This document shows positions 18,417-27,949 of a stretch of DNA of 62,556 nt, piece by piece. The notes beneath the pieces are model-generated. The model saw only the letters and a program-made list of their open reading frames with translations. It did no database searches and had not been told where the DNA came from. The position numbers were made by a program, and so were the translations under genes. Numbering within the stretch: the stretch's first letter is position 1; each line of letters starts with the position of its first letter. The DNA is from Acinetobacter rongchengensis (lineage in GTDB: Bacteria; Pseudomonadota; Gammaproteobacteria; Pseudomonadales; Moraxellaceae): assembly GCF_003611475.1 (NCBI RefSeq), contig NZ_RAXT01000019.1:1-62556 (forward strand). The letters run 5' to 3'.

Positions 18417-19523
18417 TTAGATAAGACTAGGATTAAAAGCATGATCCAATTGTATTCGATATTCATTTGGAGACATTCCTGTCCAATGTCGATAGGCTTT
18501 TCTAAAATTTGATGTATCCGAAAAACCAAGTCGTGCTGCAATTTCATCAATCGTTAAAGTTGTTCCTTGCAAATATTCATCTGCAAGCCGTCTTCTGGTG
18601 GTGTCTATAATGTCTTGATAACTGATATTGTGATCTGCCAAACGGCGATACAATGTTCTTTTGGAAAGATGTAAACGTTCAGCCATTTCTTGAGCTGTCG
18701 GAAAATTATCTACTTGATCCATAAGAATAAGACGTATTGTTCTAATCAATTCAGGCGTTTCATCATCTTCAATTCCAAGCATTCGCTCACAAAAAGATTT
18801 ACACATATCAGCAGTCATTGGATTAGCATTTGGACAAGCAACCTCAAGCCATTTCAAATCAAAATGCCATTGCAACACACCTGTATCAAATTCGATTGGA
18901 CAATGGAAAACCTTTTGATATTCATCGGCATGTTCAGGGGCAGGATACGGAAGTAAAAGTTTTTTAGCTTGAAATGGACCTTCCAATACACTCTCAATCA
19001 AAGTTTGCATTGAACTGAACCAAAATTCACAAATCAAGGGTAATAATTTTCCTAACGCAATGACTTCTTTTCCTTCAAAAATTGCCGCATCTGGCTCAAT
19101 TCGAAAAGACTTCTGTAGGACGGGACCAGCCAATTTGATATGGCGAATACCTAATTCCACTGCTTGTTTAAAGTTTTTGGACGAATAAAGTGCATAGCCA
19201 TAAATCCCGAAATCTGAAAGCCGTTGCTTTTGCCCCGCTTTGATTCCAGTTAAAGGATCTTTTGATAAGCGAAGAATATTCTGGAATAACTGTAATTTTT
19301 GGTGTTGTGCAATCTGAGATGTTGCATTGTTTAAAACGGTATAAGTGATTCCAGTTCCTTGAAGTAGTTCCTGTAAAGAGTGTCCCTGTCGGAGCATTTC
19401 ATCGATGAGACTGGTTAAACCTTGTATTACCGTACCTTGACCTAATGCTGAAGTATCATAACATGCTTCAATAAAACGATGCTGTTGAGTCATTTTATTT
19501 ATACCACCCATCGAATAAGCCAT
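18417..19523 (-). CDS. AraC-family regulator (OruR/ArgR-like sensor)
   Basis: 368-residue regulator with an N-terminal arabinose-binding-type domain of the OruR family (SDFGIYGYALYSSKNFKQAVELGIRHIKLAGPV) and two C-terminal helix-turn-helices (TAQEMAERLHLSKRTLYRRLAD; TIDEIAARLGFSDTSNFRKAYRHWTGMSPNEYR). It is divergent from an aldehyde dehydrogenase gene across 85 bp, which makes that gene the likely target. Three in-frame ATGs are close together; GGGTGG before the third (19493, 358 residues) makes that start equally likely. Confidence 0.87.
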   Translation of the reverse strand: MAYSMGGINKMTQQHRFIEACYDTSALGQGTVIQGLTSLIDEMLRQGHSLQELLQGTGITYTVLNNATSQIAQHQKLQLFQNILRLSKDPLTGIKAGQKQRLSDFGIYGYALYSSKNFKQAVELGIRHIKLAGPVLQKSFRIEPDAAIFEGKEVIALGKLLPLICEFWFSSMQTLIESVLEGPFQAKKLLLPYPAPEHADEYQKVFHCPIEFDTGVLQWHFDLKWLEVACPNANPMTADMCKSFCERMLGIEDDETPELIRTIRLILMDQVDNFPTAQEMAERLHLSKRTLYRRLADHNISYQDIIDTTRRRLADEYLQGTTLTIDEIAARLGFSDTSNFRKAYRHWTGMSPNEYRIQLDHAFNPSLI

Positions 19524-19608
19524 TGAATGGCACTAAATTACCTTTCATTGTCTCAATTTAACATCGACTCTTGGTCCTATCAAGCATAAAGTTTAACCAA
19601 GAATCAGT

Positions 19609-21084
19609 ATGAATGGAGTTACAGTAGAAATGTCTATTTTGCAGGAAACAGATCATACAGCACATGAACACATGCAATCGGTTTTTGACAGACAAAGTGC
19701 TGCGTTTAAAACTGCGCCCTATCCCGATTCAGATTCACGACGTACGGATTTAATTAAACTCAAAAAACAAATTATTCGTTATCAAGATGTGATTGCAACA
19801 GCAATCAATACCGACTTCAGTTCAAGATCTGTAGATGAGTCAAAATTGCTAGACTTGCTCGGCTCTGTTCTTGAAGCTGAACATGCCATTCGTCATTTAC
19901 GTCGTTGGATGCGGCCAAGTAAACGCAGCACAGAGTTACTTTTTCTGTCCAATCGCTTGAGTGTTCAATACCAACCCAAAGGTGTAGTTGGCGTGATTGT
20001 ACCGTGGAATTTTCCTGTTTATTTGGCACTTGGCCCATTGGTTGCTGCCATTGCAGCAGGGAACAGAGTTATGATCAAACTTTCTGAGCTAACTCCTGCA
20101 ACCAATGCAGTGATGCGACGCATGCTTGCGGAAATTTTCACAGAAGATCAAGTTGCTGTTTTTGGCGAGGAAATTACCAATCCTGCTGCATTCACCGCTT
20201 TGCCTTTTCATCATATTGTTTTTACAGGCTCTCCTGCGATCGGTCGTGTGGTGATGCGTGCAGCTTCAGAAAACCTAACGCCTGTAACACTTGAACTGGG
20301 CGGAAAATCTCCTGCTCTTGTTAGTCGTCACTACCCACTGGCAGATGCAGCGAAGCGTATTTTGCATGGTAAAGCAACAAACAGTGGGCAAATTTGTGTT
20401 GCACCTGACTACGCACTGATTCCTAAAGAAAATGTTGAGCAGTTTGCCGAAGAATGTAAATCCAGTTTTACCGCGATGTATGGCAATAACATCCGTGATA
20501 ATGACAACTACACTTCAATCGTCAATGAACGTCATTTAAAACGTATTCAAGAAATTCTAGCGGATGCACAACAAAAAGGTGCGCAAGTCATTGCATGTGG
20601 TGAATACAATCCTGAACAAGATGCACGGCGTATGCCTGTACATATTGTGCTGAATTGCACAGCTGACATGCGCATTATGCAAGAAGAACTGTTTGGTCCT
20701 GTACTTCCAATTGTGGCATACGACACGCTGCAAGATGCGATTCAGTATATTAATGCAGGTGAACGACCATTGGCTTTATATTGCTTCACGCATGATTCAC
20801 AAGAACGTGATCATATTTTAAAACAAACACATTCAGGCGGTGTCACTGTCAATGACTGGGGCTGGCATGTAGTCAATCACGATGCACCTTTCGGCGGAAT
20901 CGGAAATTCTGGAATGGGAACTTATCATGGCGAAGAAGGTTTTAGAGAACTTTCACATGCAAAAACAGTGTTTATGCGTCACCGTTTCTTTCCCACCCAA
21001 TTGTTCTATCCACCTTATGGCACTTGGTTACAAAAACTTGCGATACACTTTTTCTTAAAGAAAGCTGATCCAAACCTTAAATAA
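19609..21084 (+). CDS. Aldehyde dehydrogenase, coniferyl-aldehyde dehydrogenase type
   Basis: 491-residue NAD(P)+-dependent aldehyde dehydrogenase. Motifs are VIVPWNFPVYLALGPLVAAIAAGNRV, FTGSPAIGR, LELGGKSPALV with the general-base glutamate, and NSGQICVAPDY with the catalytic cysteine. The hydrophobic C-terminus (PPYGTWLQKLAIHFFLKK) and overall pattern resemble the coniferyl-aldehyde dehydrogenase (CalB) branch, which also includes long-chain aldehyde enzymes. The divergent AraC gene is the likely regulator. A terminator follows. A second ATG eight codons in is a possible alternative start. It has no evident link to the Moco genes on either side. Confidence 0.87.
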   Translation: MNGVTVEMSILQETDHTAHEHMQSVFDRQSAAFKTAPYPDSDSRRTDLIKLKKQIIRYQDVIATAINTDFSSRSVDESKLLDLLGSVLEAEHAIRHLRRWMRPSKRSTELLFLSNRLSVQYQPKGVVGVIVPWNFPVYLALGPLVAAIAAGNRVMIKLSELTPATNAVMRRMLAEIFTEDQVAVFGEEITNPAAFTALPFHHIVFTGSPAIGRVVMRAASENLTPVTLELGGKSPALVSRHYPLADAAKRILHGKATNSGQICVAPDYALIPKENVEQFAEECKSSFTAMYGNNIRDNDNYTSIVNERHLKRIQEILADAQQKGAQVIACGEYNPEQDARRMPVHIVLNCTADMRIMQEELFGPVLPIVAYDTLQDAIQYINAGERPLALYCFTHDSQERDHILKQTHSGGVTVNDWGWHVVNHDAPFGGIGNSGMGTYHGEEGFRELSHAKTVFMRHRFFPTQLFYPPYGTWLQKLAIHFFLKKADPNLK

Positions 21085-21106
21085 AGCTGAATGGATCAAA
21101 ACATTG

Positions 21107-21136
21107 AAAAGCACCTATCCATGTGAGGTGCTTTTT
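21107..21136 (+). terminator. Terminator after the aldehyde dehydrogenase gene
   Basis: Perfect stem AAAAGCACCT / AGGTGCTTTT around a nine-base loop, followed by more T. It can work in both directions, but modC ends 76 bp away. Confidence 0.85.
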
Positions 21137-21211
21137 ATATTTACGCTCTATGTTACTTTTATCAAAAAAATGATTGCGACGAAGTTAATTCAGCATTTGG
21201 CTCAAAACAAC

Positions 21212-21829
21212 TTAAAGCAACCAAATATGCTCTGTTAATTGTTTAATTTCACTCATATCATGGCTGACATATAACATTGGAATATCAGTTTCCAGTTGAA
21301 CCTTTTGAAAAAAAGGAATAATTTCCAGCTTATGTGCAGCATCAAGTGCAGATAAAGGTTCATCTAATAATAATAATTTTGGTGAATATAATAATGCTCG
21401 CCCTAATGCAACCCTTTGCTTTTCTCCACCAGAAAGCTTCGTAGGCATACGACTCAGTAAATGATTTAATTTTAGTAATTCAATAATATAGTCTGGATCA
21501 AAACGCTGTTTTTCCGTTGCAACCCGTTTATATCCAAACAATAAATTTCGCATAACTGTCATATGTGGAAATAACTGAGCATCTTGAAAGACTAAACCCA
21601 CACTACGTTGCTGCGGACTTAAATTGATTTTCTGTTCTGAGTCAAACCACGTTTGATCTTTAATTTTAATCCATCCATTTGCAGGAGTATTTAACCCTGC
21701 AATGGCATGTAAAATACTGGTTTTCCCTGAACCAGAAGCACCAAAAAGACCGATGACATGATGTTCAGATGCATATGCTTGATCGAGTTTAAATTTTCCT
21801 AAATTTAACTGAATATGACAATCAATCAT
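21212..21829 (-). CDS. modC: Molybdate ABC transporter ATPase ModC, short form
   Basis: Energises molybdate uptake with ModB. It has the ABC motifs: Walker A GASGSGKTS, Q-loop VFQDAQLFP, signature LSGGEKQRVALGRAL, Walker B LLLLDEPLSALD and H-loop YVSHDMSE. An upstream frame extends into modB from a TTG, but the ATG at 21829, just after the modB stop and preceded by GAGAGGG, is the likely start (205 residues). Typical ModC is about 350 residues with a C-terminal Mop/TOBE domain; here the protein ends right after the ATPase core. Confidence 0.88.
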   Translation of the reverse strand: MIDCHIQLNLGKFKLDQAYASEHHVIGLFGASGSGKTSILHAIAGLNTPANGWIKIKDQTWFDSEQKINLSPQQRSVGLVFQDAQLFPHMTVMRNLLFGYKRVATEKQRFDPDYIIELLKLNHLLSRMPTKLSGGEKQRVALGRALLYSPKLLLLDEPLSALDAAHKLEIIPFFQKVQLETDIPMLYVSHDMSEIKQLTEHIWLL

Positions 21830-21833
21830 CCAA

Positions 21834-22523
21834 TTAACGCCCTCTCTTTTTTTTCTGATAGCGATGAAACCATTGGGCAAACCATAAGGCAAAGAACGCA
21901 ACTGTTAATGACAGAATGATTAAGCGCCATACTGCATGTTCAGTATCAGGTTGTTGCATCAAACTATACATCGCCAAGGGCAATGTTCTAGTCTCACCTG
22001 CAATATTCCCAACAAAAGTGATTGTTGCGCCAAACTCGCCAAGACTTCTACAAAAACATAAGATTGCACCTACTAATATTCCACTACTCGCTAAAGGTAA
22101 AGTGACATAAAAGAATGTTCCAAAAGAAGATGCCCCTAATGTTTTTGCAGCCATTTCTAAACGTTGATCCACCAACTCAATTGCAAGACGGATCGACTGT
22201 ACCAATAAGGGAAATCCCATCACTGCCGAAGCCAAAACCGCTCCTTTCCAGTTAAATGCTAAATTGAGTCCAAACTGTTCTAGATATTGTCCCAATACGC
22301 CGCGGCTACCGAAAACTTGCAATAACAAATAACCTGGTACAACTGGAGGAAGCACCAAAGGTAAAAACACTAAAGTTTCAAATAATGATTTTCCAAAAAA
22401 TTCTTTTCGAGCCAAGACCCAACCCACTGCGAGTGCAGGGATCAGACTAAACGCCAAGCAAGCTGCTGCAACTTGGCAAGAGAGTTTAAGAACTTCAAGC
22501 TCTTCAGATGATAGCGAAAACAT
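21834..22523 (-). CDS. modB: Molybdate ABC transporter permease ModB
   Basis: 229-residue inner-membrane permease with about five to six hydrophobic segments and the coupling-loop motif around AAKTLGASSFGTFFYVTLPLASSGILVGAILCFCRSLGEFGAT, which contacts the ATPase. LPLVLPPVVPGYLLL is typical of ModB. It begins two bases after the modA stop, and modC starts a few bases after its own stop, giving the order modABC on the minus strand. Confidence 0.92.
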   Translation of the reverse strand: MFSLSSEELEVLKLSCQVAAACLAFSLIPALAVGWVLARKEFFGKSLFETLVFLPLVLPPVVPGYLLLQVFGSRGVLGQYLEQFGLNLAFNWKGAVLASAVMGFPLLVQSIRLAIELVDQRLEMAAKTLGASSFGTFFYVTLPLASSGILVGAILCFCRSLGEFGATITFVGNIAGETRTLPLAMYSLMQQPDTEHAVWRLIILSLTVAFFALWFAQWFHRYQKKKRGR

Positions 22524-22525
22524 TA

Positions 22526-23317
22526 TTATTGAGCAGGTAATAACACAGTAAAGCCATATTTCTTAAACACTGCATTGGCTTGTTTACCTTGTAAAAATTG
22601 GTAGAACGCTACAGATTGTGGATTATTTTGAACCAGACCCAATGGATAAACGATCGGGGTATGCGTACTGATTGGAAATACCCCAACCACTGTGACATCT
22701 TTACTGATTGCAGCATCAGTAGCGTAGACAATTCCCAACTGACATTCACCCCGTGCAACAAAGTTTAAGGCAGCTCTGACATCTTCAGTTTCCACCAAAC
22801 GCGGTGCTAATTTTTGCCACCAGCCAAGTGAGGTTAAAGCTTGTTTGCCATATTTGCCTACAGGTACACTTTTGGTATCACCCGTACATATCTTGCCTTG
22901 AAATGCAGTCGATGGATCGAAGCTTTTGTCCATTTTTATTTTGATAGGTTTAGATTTGGGTGAAATCAAAACCAAGCGATTTCCCAATAAATTGACCCGT
23001 TTATTTGACTGAATTAATTTTTTATTTTGTAAATAATTCATCCACTGCTCATCGGCGGAAATAAATACATCTGCTGGTGCTCCAGCTTCTATTTGTTTGG
23101 CTAAGGTTGATGACCCTGCATAGGAAGTTTTTACTGCTAATTTGTTTTGTTTTTCAAATAGATGATCTAAGTCAGTCATTGCATTGGTTAGACTTGCTGC
23201 GGCATAAACGGTAACAGATTGTTCTGCATGTACCTGCGCTGTAAGAACGAACCCACAACATAATATGGCAGATCGAACACTGTTATTCTTAAAATTTTGA
23301 AACATCATGCGCCCCAT
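22526..23317 (-). CDS. modA: Molybdate-binding periplasmic protein ModA
   Basis: Solute-binding protein that delivers molybdate to ModBC. The N-terminus is a signal peptide (basic start, then SAILCCGFVLTAQVHA, cleavage probably before EQS). The mature part starts TVYAAASLTNAM and contains YAGSSTLAKQIEAGAPADVFISAD, the oxyanion-binding region. The open frame has ATGs at codons 1, 4 and 5; GGGG just before codon 4 makes 23305-23308 a plausible true start. It is the first gene of modABC. Confidence 0.92.
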   Translation of the reverse strand: MGRMMFQNFKNNSVRSAILCCGFVLTAQVHAEQSVTVYAAASLTNAMTDLDHLFEKQNKLAVKTSYAGSSTLAKQIEAGAPADVFISADEQWMNYLQNKKLIQSNKRVNLLGNRLVLISPKSKPIKIKMDKSFDPSTAFQGKICTGDTKSVPVGKYGKQALTSLGWWQKLAPRLVETEDVRAALNFVARGECQLGIVYATDAAISKDVTVVGVFPISTHTPIVYPLGLVQNNPQSVAFYQFLQGKQANAVFKKYGFTVLLPAQ

Positions 23318-23647
23318 TTGGATTATAAAATAACCGATATGTTTTTAAAAATATATTGATAATTACTCTACGTCAATTCAATAAAAAAATTTTCATCATC
23401 AAGCATAAATAGACAGGCTTGAACACCAATTATAATATTTCTGTTTTACGCTTTTTATTAAAATAAATGATTGAAAAACATAATTATTTATTAAAAGCAA
23501 TATTATACAATTTTCATGATTTATAAAGCACTAGAGTTTTTAGGTCATACGCTGATTTTATCACTGCCTTTTATTTCACCTAGTTGTTTCATGTTAAAGA
23601 CGCAAGTTCGATCTTTATCGCTTTGGCACGGCTTCGCAAATTTTCTA
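23318..23647. other. Intergenic region between divergent modA and the GntP operon
   Basis: About 330 AT-rich bases with no reading frame that I can support. A loose CCGATAT...ATATTG pair at about 23334-23362 lies where a ModE operator would be expected in front of modA, but the match to the ModE consensus is too weak to call. Confidence 0.4.
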
Positions 23648-23703
23648 TTGACTTATGAGCGATTAAATTATATACATCAATAATGATACGATTTGTATCA
23701 TTA
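23648..23703 (+). promoter_or_regulatory. Promoter with overlapping operator for the GntP operon
   Basis: A -35 TTGACT (23648-23653), a 17-bp spacer and a -10 TATACA (23671-23676) are followed at the expected start site by a perfect inverted repeat: TAATGATAC, five bases, GTATCATTA (23681-23703). The repeat covers about +1 to +20, a position typical of a repressor site. The IclR-family gene at the end of this operon is the obvious candidate to bind it. Confidence 0.65.
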
Positions 23704-23732
23704 TATAAGAATATAAAAACAGGATGTTTAAA

Positions 23733-25127
23733 ATGATTGGTTTAATAGGAATTGTGTTGTCCTTAATTTTGCTCATGTATCTGGCATATAAAGGATTTAG
23801 TGTCATTATTCTCGCTCCATTGCTTGCACTTTTCGCAGTCATGTGGAGTGGATTAAGCAATGAATTACTCGGTATGTATTCTCAAGTATTCATGACTGGT
23901 CTCGGCGGTTACATCATTAAATATTTTCCGCTTTTCTTACTAGGTGCCGTCTTTGGAAAATTGATGGATGATTCTGGTTCGGCTAGAACCATTGCTAACT
24001 TTTTTGTAGACAAACTTGGTCATAAAAGAGCCATGCTTTCAATCGTATTGTCATGTGCAGTTTTAACGTATGGAGGTGTTTCTTTATTTGTGGTTGGATT
24101 CGCTGTATTTCCGATTGCAGCAGCATTATTTAAAGAGCTTGATATTCCTAAACGCTTGATCCCCGCTGCGATTATGTTAGGTGCTTTAACCTTTACTATG
24201 ACAGCGTTGCCGGGTACGCCAGCGATTCAAAATGCGATCCCTATGCCTTTTTTTAATACAGACCTTTATGCAGCACCAGGTTTAGGTATTTTGGCCTCTA
24301 TCTTTATTTTGGTTACGGGAATGTGGTGGCTCAATAGACGTATTAAAACAGCATCATCTCAACAAGAAGGTTATGGTCAGCATATTGAATCACACCCCCA
24401 TCTAAACTCAGTTGGATCGACTGATCCAAGCCTAATTATCGCCATGATCCCAATTTTGGTCGTGATCATTACCAATTTAGTTTTAACTAAATTCATTTTA
24501 CCTAGCCTAGATACGGCCTATCTCGCTACAGATAAATTTGGCAATACTTCACTGAATTCCGTCATCGGACTTTGGGCCATTATTTGTGCTTTAGTATTGG
24601 CTTGCGTGACGATTATTGTTTTGAACTGGAAGCAGATCGCAAATATTAAAGACTCCATTCAACAAGGTGTTTCATCTTCTTTTCTACCTATTTTCAATAC
24701 AGCATCAGAAGTTGGCTACGGTTCTGTGATTGCATCATTGGCAGGTTTTATTATTCTGCGTGATTTCCTTGTTGGAGTTGCACCGAGTAACCCGCTTATT
24801 TCTGAAGCAATCGTGATTAATGTATTGGCTGGTATTACTGGGTCTGCTTCTGGTGGTTTAAGTATCGCTTTAAATACCATGGGCGAAACATATATGAACC
24901 TCGCGACTCAATTTGGAATATCCCCTGAACTCATGCACCGTGTCGCTTCGATGGCATCGGGTGCGCTTGATTCACTTCCTCATAATGGTGCTGTCATTAC
25001 CATTATTACACTGTGTGGTTTAACCCATAAACAGTCTTATTACGACATGTTTATTGTCGCTGTCATTATTCCTTTGTTTGCGTTAAGTGGTGTGATTACC
25101 CTCGGCACAATATTTGGCTCATTTTAA
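23733..25127 (+). CDS. GntP-family permease
   Basis: Integral membrane carboxylate/H+ symporter of the GntP family, about 464 residues with a dozen or more hydrophobic segments. Family hallmarks include PLFLLGAVFGKLMDDSG, TYGGVSLFVVGFAVFPIA, TALPGTPAIQNAIPMPFF and ASGALDSLPHNGAVITI. An upstream ATG at 23724 is in frame, but AGGA eight bases before 23733 favours the later start. It heads an operon with an iron alcohol dehydrogenase and a methylmalonate-semialdehyde dehydrogenase, so the imported compound is probably a small hydroxyacid that these enzymes oxidise. Confidence 0.88.
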   Translation: MIGLIGIVLSLILLMYLAYKGFSVIILAPLLALFAVMWSGLSNELLGMYSQVFMTGLGGYIIKYFPLFLLGAVFGKLMDDSGSARTIANFFVDKLGHKRAMLSIVLSCAVLTYGGVSLFVVGFAVFPIAAALFKELDIPKRLIPAAIMLGALTFTMTALPGTPAIQNAIPMPFFNTDLYAAPGLGILASIFILVTGMWWLNRRIKTASSQQEGYGQHIESHPHLNSVGSTDPSLIIAMIPILVVIITNLVLTKFILPSLDTAYLATDKFGNTSLNSVIGLWAIICALVLACVTIIVLNWKQIANIKDSIQQGVSSSFLPIFNTASEVGYGSVIASLAGFIILRDFLVGVAPSNPLISEAIVINVLAGITGSASGGLSIALNTMGETYMNLATQFGISPELMHRVASMASGALDSLPHNGAVITIITLCGLTHKQSYYDMFIVAVIIPLFALSGVITLGTIFGSF

Positions 25128-25166
25128 AAATGTGAATTATTTTCAAAGTTTTATAAGGATATAAAA

Positions 25167-26324
25167 ATGTCGCATAGCATCAACCTACCTCGAATTATGG
25201 AAATTGGGAAAAATTCCCGAAGTAAACTTCCAGATATTCTCAAGTCTTTAGGCGCTAAAAATCCATTAATCATTACCGATAAAATGATGGTTTCATTAGG
25301 ATATATCGAAAAAATTCAACAACTTCTAAAAGAAGCAGAGATATATGCCGATTATTTTGATGAAACGATTCCAGAACCGACTTCTGGTTCGATCGCCGCA
25401 GGTGTGCAACATGTAAAAAGCCATCACTATGATGCCATTATTGCTGTAGGCGGTGGCAGTCCAATTGACAGTGCTAAAGCAATTAGTATTTTAGGTAAAT
25501 TCGGTGGCGAAATACGTGACTATAAATTTCCTCGACAAGTCAATGAAACAGGTCTTCCAATTATTGCGATTCCTACAACTGCGGGAACAGGGTCAGAATG
25601 CACTCGTTTTACCATTATTACCGATGATCAAACCAGTGAAAAAATGCTCTGTGCTGGACTGGGTTTTTTACCAGTAGCAGCCATTATTGATTATGAACTC
25701 ACTATGTCATTGCCAGCACGTACAACAGCAGATACTGGTATTGATGCATTAACTCATGCCATTGAAGCTTATGTCAGTAAAAAAGCGAATGCGTATAGCG
25801 ATGCTCAAGCAATTGCAGCAATGAAACTGATCGGGCCAAATTTACAAACGGTTTATCACCAACCTGATAATGAAATCGCGCGAGAAAAAATGATGCTTGG
25901 CTCTACACTCGCAGGGATTGCATTTTCCAATGCATCGGTTGCGTTAGTCCATGGAATGAGCCGTCCAATTGGTGCTTTTTTCCATGTGCCACATGGTCTT
26001 TCCAATGCCATGTTATTGCCGATGATTACCTCTTATTCCATACAAGCAGCACCTGAGCGTTATGCAGATTGTGCAAAAGCGATTGGTGTCGCAAATCAAG
26101 ATGATGAGCTTGAGATAGCGAACCAAAAACTAGTTCAAGCACTTATTCATATTAATACGGATCTACAAGTTCCAACCCTAGCCGAATTTGGAGTGAGCAA
26201 ACAGACCTTTGATGATCTTGTTCAAACCATGGCAGAACAAGCCTTGGCATCTGGATCACCACTCAATAACCCACGTGTACCGAGTATTGCTGAAATGGTT
26301 TCACTGTATCAGCAACTTTGGTAA
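25167..26324 (+). CDS. Iron-containing alcohol dehydrogenase
   Basis: 385-residue group III alcohol dehydrogenase that oxidises a primary or secondary alcohol with NAD+. It shows the nucleotide-binding GGGSPIDSAKAI, TTAGTGSECTRF and metal ligands in TADTGIDALTHAIEAY (Asp, His), LVHGMSRPIGAFFHVPHG (His, His). AAGGATAT precedes the ATG. Between a GntP permease and a semialdehyde dehydrogenase it most likely makes a semialdehyde from an imported hydroxyacid such as 3-hydroxypropionate; that substrate is inference. Confidence 0.88.
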   Translation: MSHSINLPRIMEIGKNSRSKLPDILKSLGAKNPLIITDKMMVSLGYIEKIQQLLKEAEIYADYFDETIPEPTSGSIAAGVQHVKSHHYDAIIAVGGGSPIDSAKAISILGKFGGEIRDYKFPRQVNETGLPIIAIPTTAGTGSECTRFTIITDDQTSEKMLCAGLGFLPVAAIIDYELTMSLPARTTADTGIDALTHAIEAYVSKKANAYSDAQAIAAMKLIGPNLQTVYHQPDNEIAREKMMLGSTLAGIAFSNASVALVHGMSRPIGAFFHVPHGLSNAMLLPMITSYSIQAAPERYADCAKAIGVANQDDELEIANQKLVQALIHINTDLQVPTLAEFGVSKQTFDDLVQTMAEQALASGSPLNNPRVPSIAEMVSLYQQLW

Positions 26325-26383
26325 ACGAGACATCATTATTTTTGCACCAATATTTTTAGAACAATTTAAAGAGGAAGTCACCC

Positions 26384-27880
26384 ATGGATCTTATTGGACA
26401 TTTAATTAATGGTCAGCTCAACACTGATCATACAAGAACTCAACCTGTGTATAACCCATCCACAGGTGAGCATAGCAAAAACGTTGCGATCGCCAGTAAA
26501 ACCACAGTTGAACACGCGATTGCTGCTGCAGAAGCTGCATTTCCAGAATGGCGTGATACTCCAGTAATTAAACGTGCCCGTGTCATGTTTAAATTTAAAG
26601 AATTACTTGAACAAAATGCAGATCAAATTTGTGCCTTAATTGGCCAAGAACATGGAAAAATTGTGCATGATGCTGCTGGCGAGTTACAACGAGGCATTGA
26701 AAATGTGGAATACGCATGCAGTGCTCCTGAATTTTTAAAAGGCGAATTTAGTAAAAATGTAGGGCCATCCATTGATTCTTGGAGTGAGTTTCAACCTTTA
26801 GGTGTGGTAGCAGGTATTACTCCTTTTAACTTCCCTGCTATGGTGCCGTTGTGGATGTTTCCGATGGCTATCGTTTGTGGAAATACCTTTGTACTTAAAC
26901 CATCAGAAAAAGACCCTTCATCTACTTTATTTATCGCTCAATTACTCAAAGAAGCAGGCTTACCCGATGGGGTGATGAATGTTGTTAATGGTGATAAAGA
27001 AGCGGTAGATACTTTATTGTATGACAAGAGAGTTCAAGCGGTGAGCTTCGTCGGTTCAACAGCAATCGCTGAATATATCTATCAAACAGCCACCTCTACA
27101 GGTAAACGTTGCCAAGCCCTAGGCGGTGCAAAAAACCATGCGATTGTCATGCCCGATGCTGATATTGATAATGTTGTTAGCTCTTTATTAGGTGCTGCTT
27201 TTGGTTCATCGGGTGAGCGTTGTATGGCACTTTCAGTGGCGATTGCTGTGGGTGATGAGATTGCTGATTTAATGATTTCCAAGTTATCGGACGCTATTCG
27301 TAAACTTCAATACGGGGCTTTTTCTGACAAAACCAATGATTTCGGCCCAGTGATTACAGCACAACATAAAGCAAAAGTTGTCGGTTATATCGACAGTGCA
27401 GAACAACAAGGCGCCACAATTGTAGTAGATGGGCGAAATGCAGCACCACAAGGTTATGAAAATGGCTTCTATGTCGGCGCAACGCTCATCGATCAAGTTA
27501 CACCAGACATGATCAGCTATAAAGAAGAAATCTTTGGCCCTGTCTTACAAGTCATGCGAGTAAAAACCATGCAACAAGCTATGGATCTGATTGATAATCA
27601 TGAATATGGCAATGGAACCTGTATTTATACCCGTGATGGCGAAGCTGCTCGCTATTTTAGTGATCACATCAAAGTTGGAATGGTTGGAATAAACGTACCG
27701 CTACCTGTACCTGTGGCATATCATAGCTTTGGTGGGTGGAAACGCTCATTATTTGGTGATTTATATGCCTATGGACCTGATGGTGCTCGTTTTTATACAC
27801 GTCGTAAAACCATTACCCAGCGTTGGCCTACAGCCAATGTGCGTGAAGGTGCTCAATTTTCAATGCCTACATTGAACTAA
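26384..27880 (+). CDS. mmsA: Methylmalonate-semialdehyde dehydrogenase (CoA-acylating)
   Basis: 498-residue aldehyde dehydrogenase of the MmsA branch, which converts methylmalonate or malonate semialdehyde plus CoA to propionyl- or acetyl-CoA and CO2. Typical MmsA signatures are GITPFNFPAMVPLWMFPMAI, FVGSTAIAEYIY, GGAKNHAIVMPDAD (no glutamate, as usual for this CoA-dependent branch) and SSGERCMALSVAI with the catalytic cysteine. AGAGGAA precedes the ATG. It is the third gene of the GntP operon; no mmsB, enoyl-CoA hydratase or valine pathway genes are nearby, which argues for a malonate-semialdehyde role here. Confidence 0.9.
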   Translation: MDLIGHLINGQLNTDHTRTQPVYNPSTGEHSKNVAIASKTTVEHAIAAAEAAFPEWRDTPVIKRARVMFKFKELLEQNADQICALIGQEHGKIVHDAAGELQRGIENVEYACSAPEFLKGEFSKNVGPSIDSWSEFQPLGVVAGITPFNFPAMVPLWMFPMAIVCGNTFVLKPSEKDPSSTLFIAQLLKEAGLPDGVMNVVNGDKEAVDTLLYDKRVQAVSFVGSTAIAEYIYQTATSTGKRCQALGGAKNHAIVMPDADIDNVVSSLLGAAFGSSGERCMALSVAIAVGDEIADLMISKLSDAIRKLQYGAFSDKTNDFGPVITAQHKAKVVGYIDSAEQQGATIVVDGRNAAPQGYENGFYVGATLIDQVTPDMISYKEEIFGPVLQVMRVKTMQQAMDLIDNHEYGNGTCIYTRDGEAARYFSDHIKVGMVGINVPLPVPVAYHSFGGWKRSLFGDLYAYGPDGARFYTRRKTITQRWPTANVREGAQFSMPTLN

Positions 27881-27892
27881 ACTATTTCATTG

Positions 27893-27926
27893 AAAAGCGC
27901 AAATAGCCAAGCTATTTGCACTTTTT
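27893..27926 (+). terminator. Terminator of the GntP-ADH-MmsA operon
   Basis: Perfect 9-bp stem GCAAATAGC / GCTATTTGC with a three-base loop, flanked by AAAAG and CTTTTT. It lies between convergent genes and may serve both. Confidence 0.85.
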
Positions 27927-27949
27927 ATTCAATTTATATTCAATCTTTT

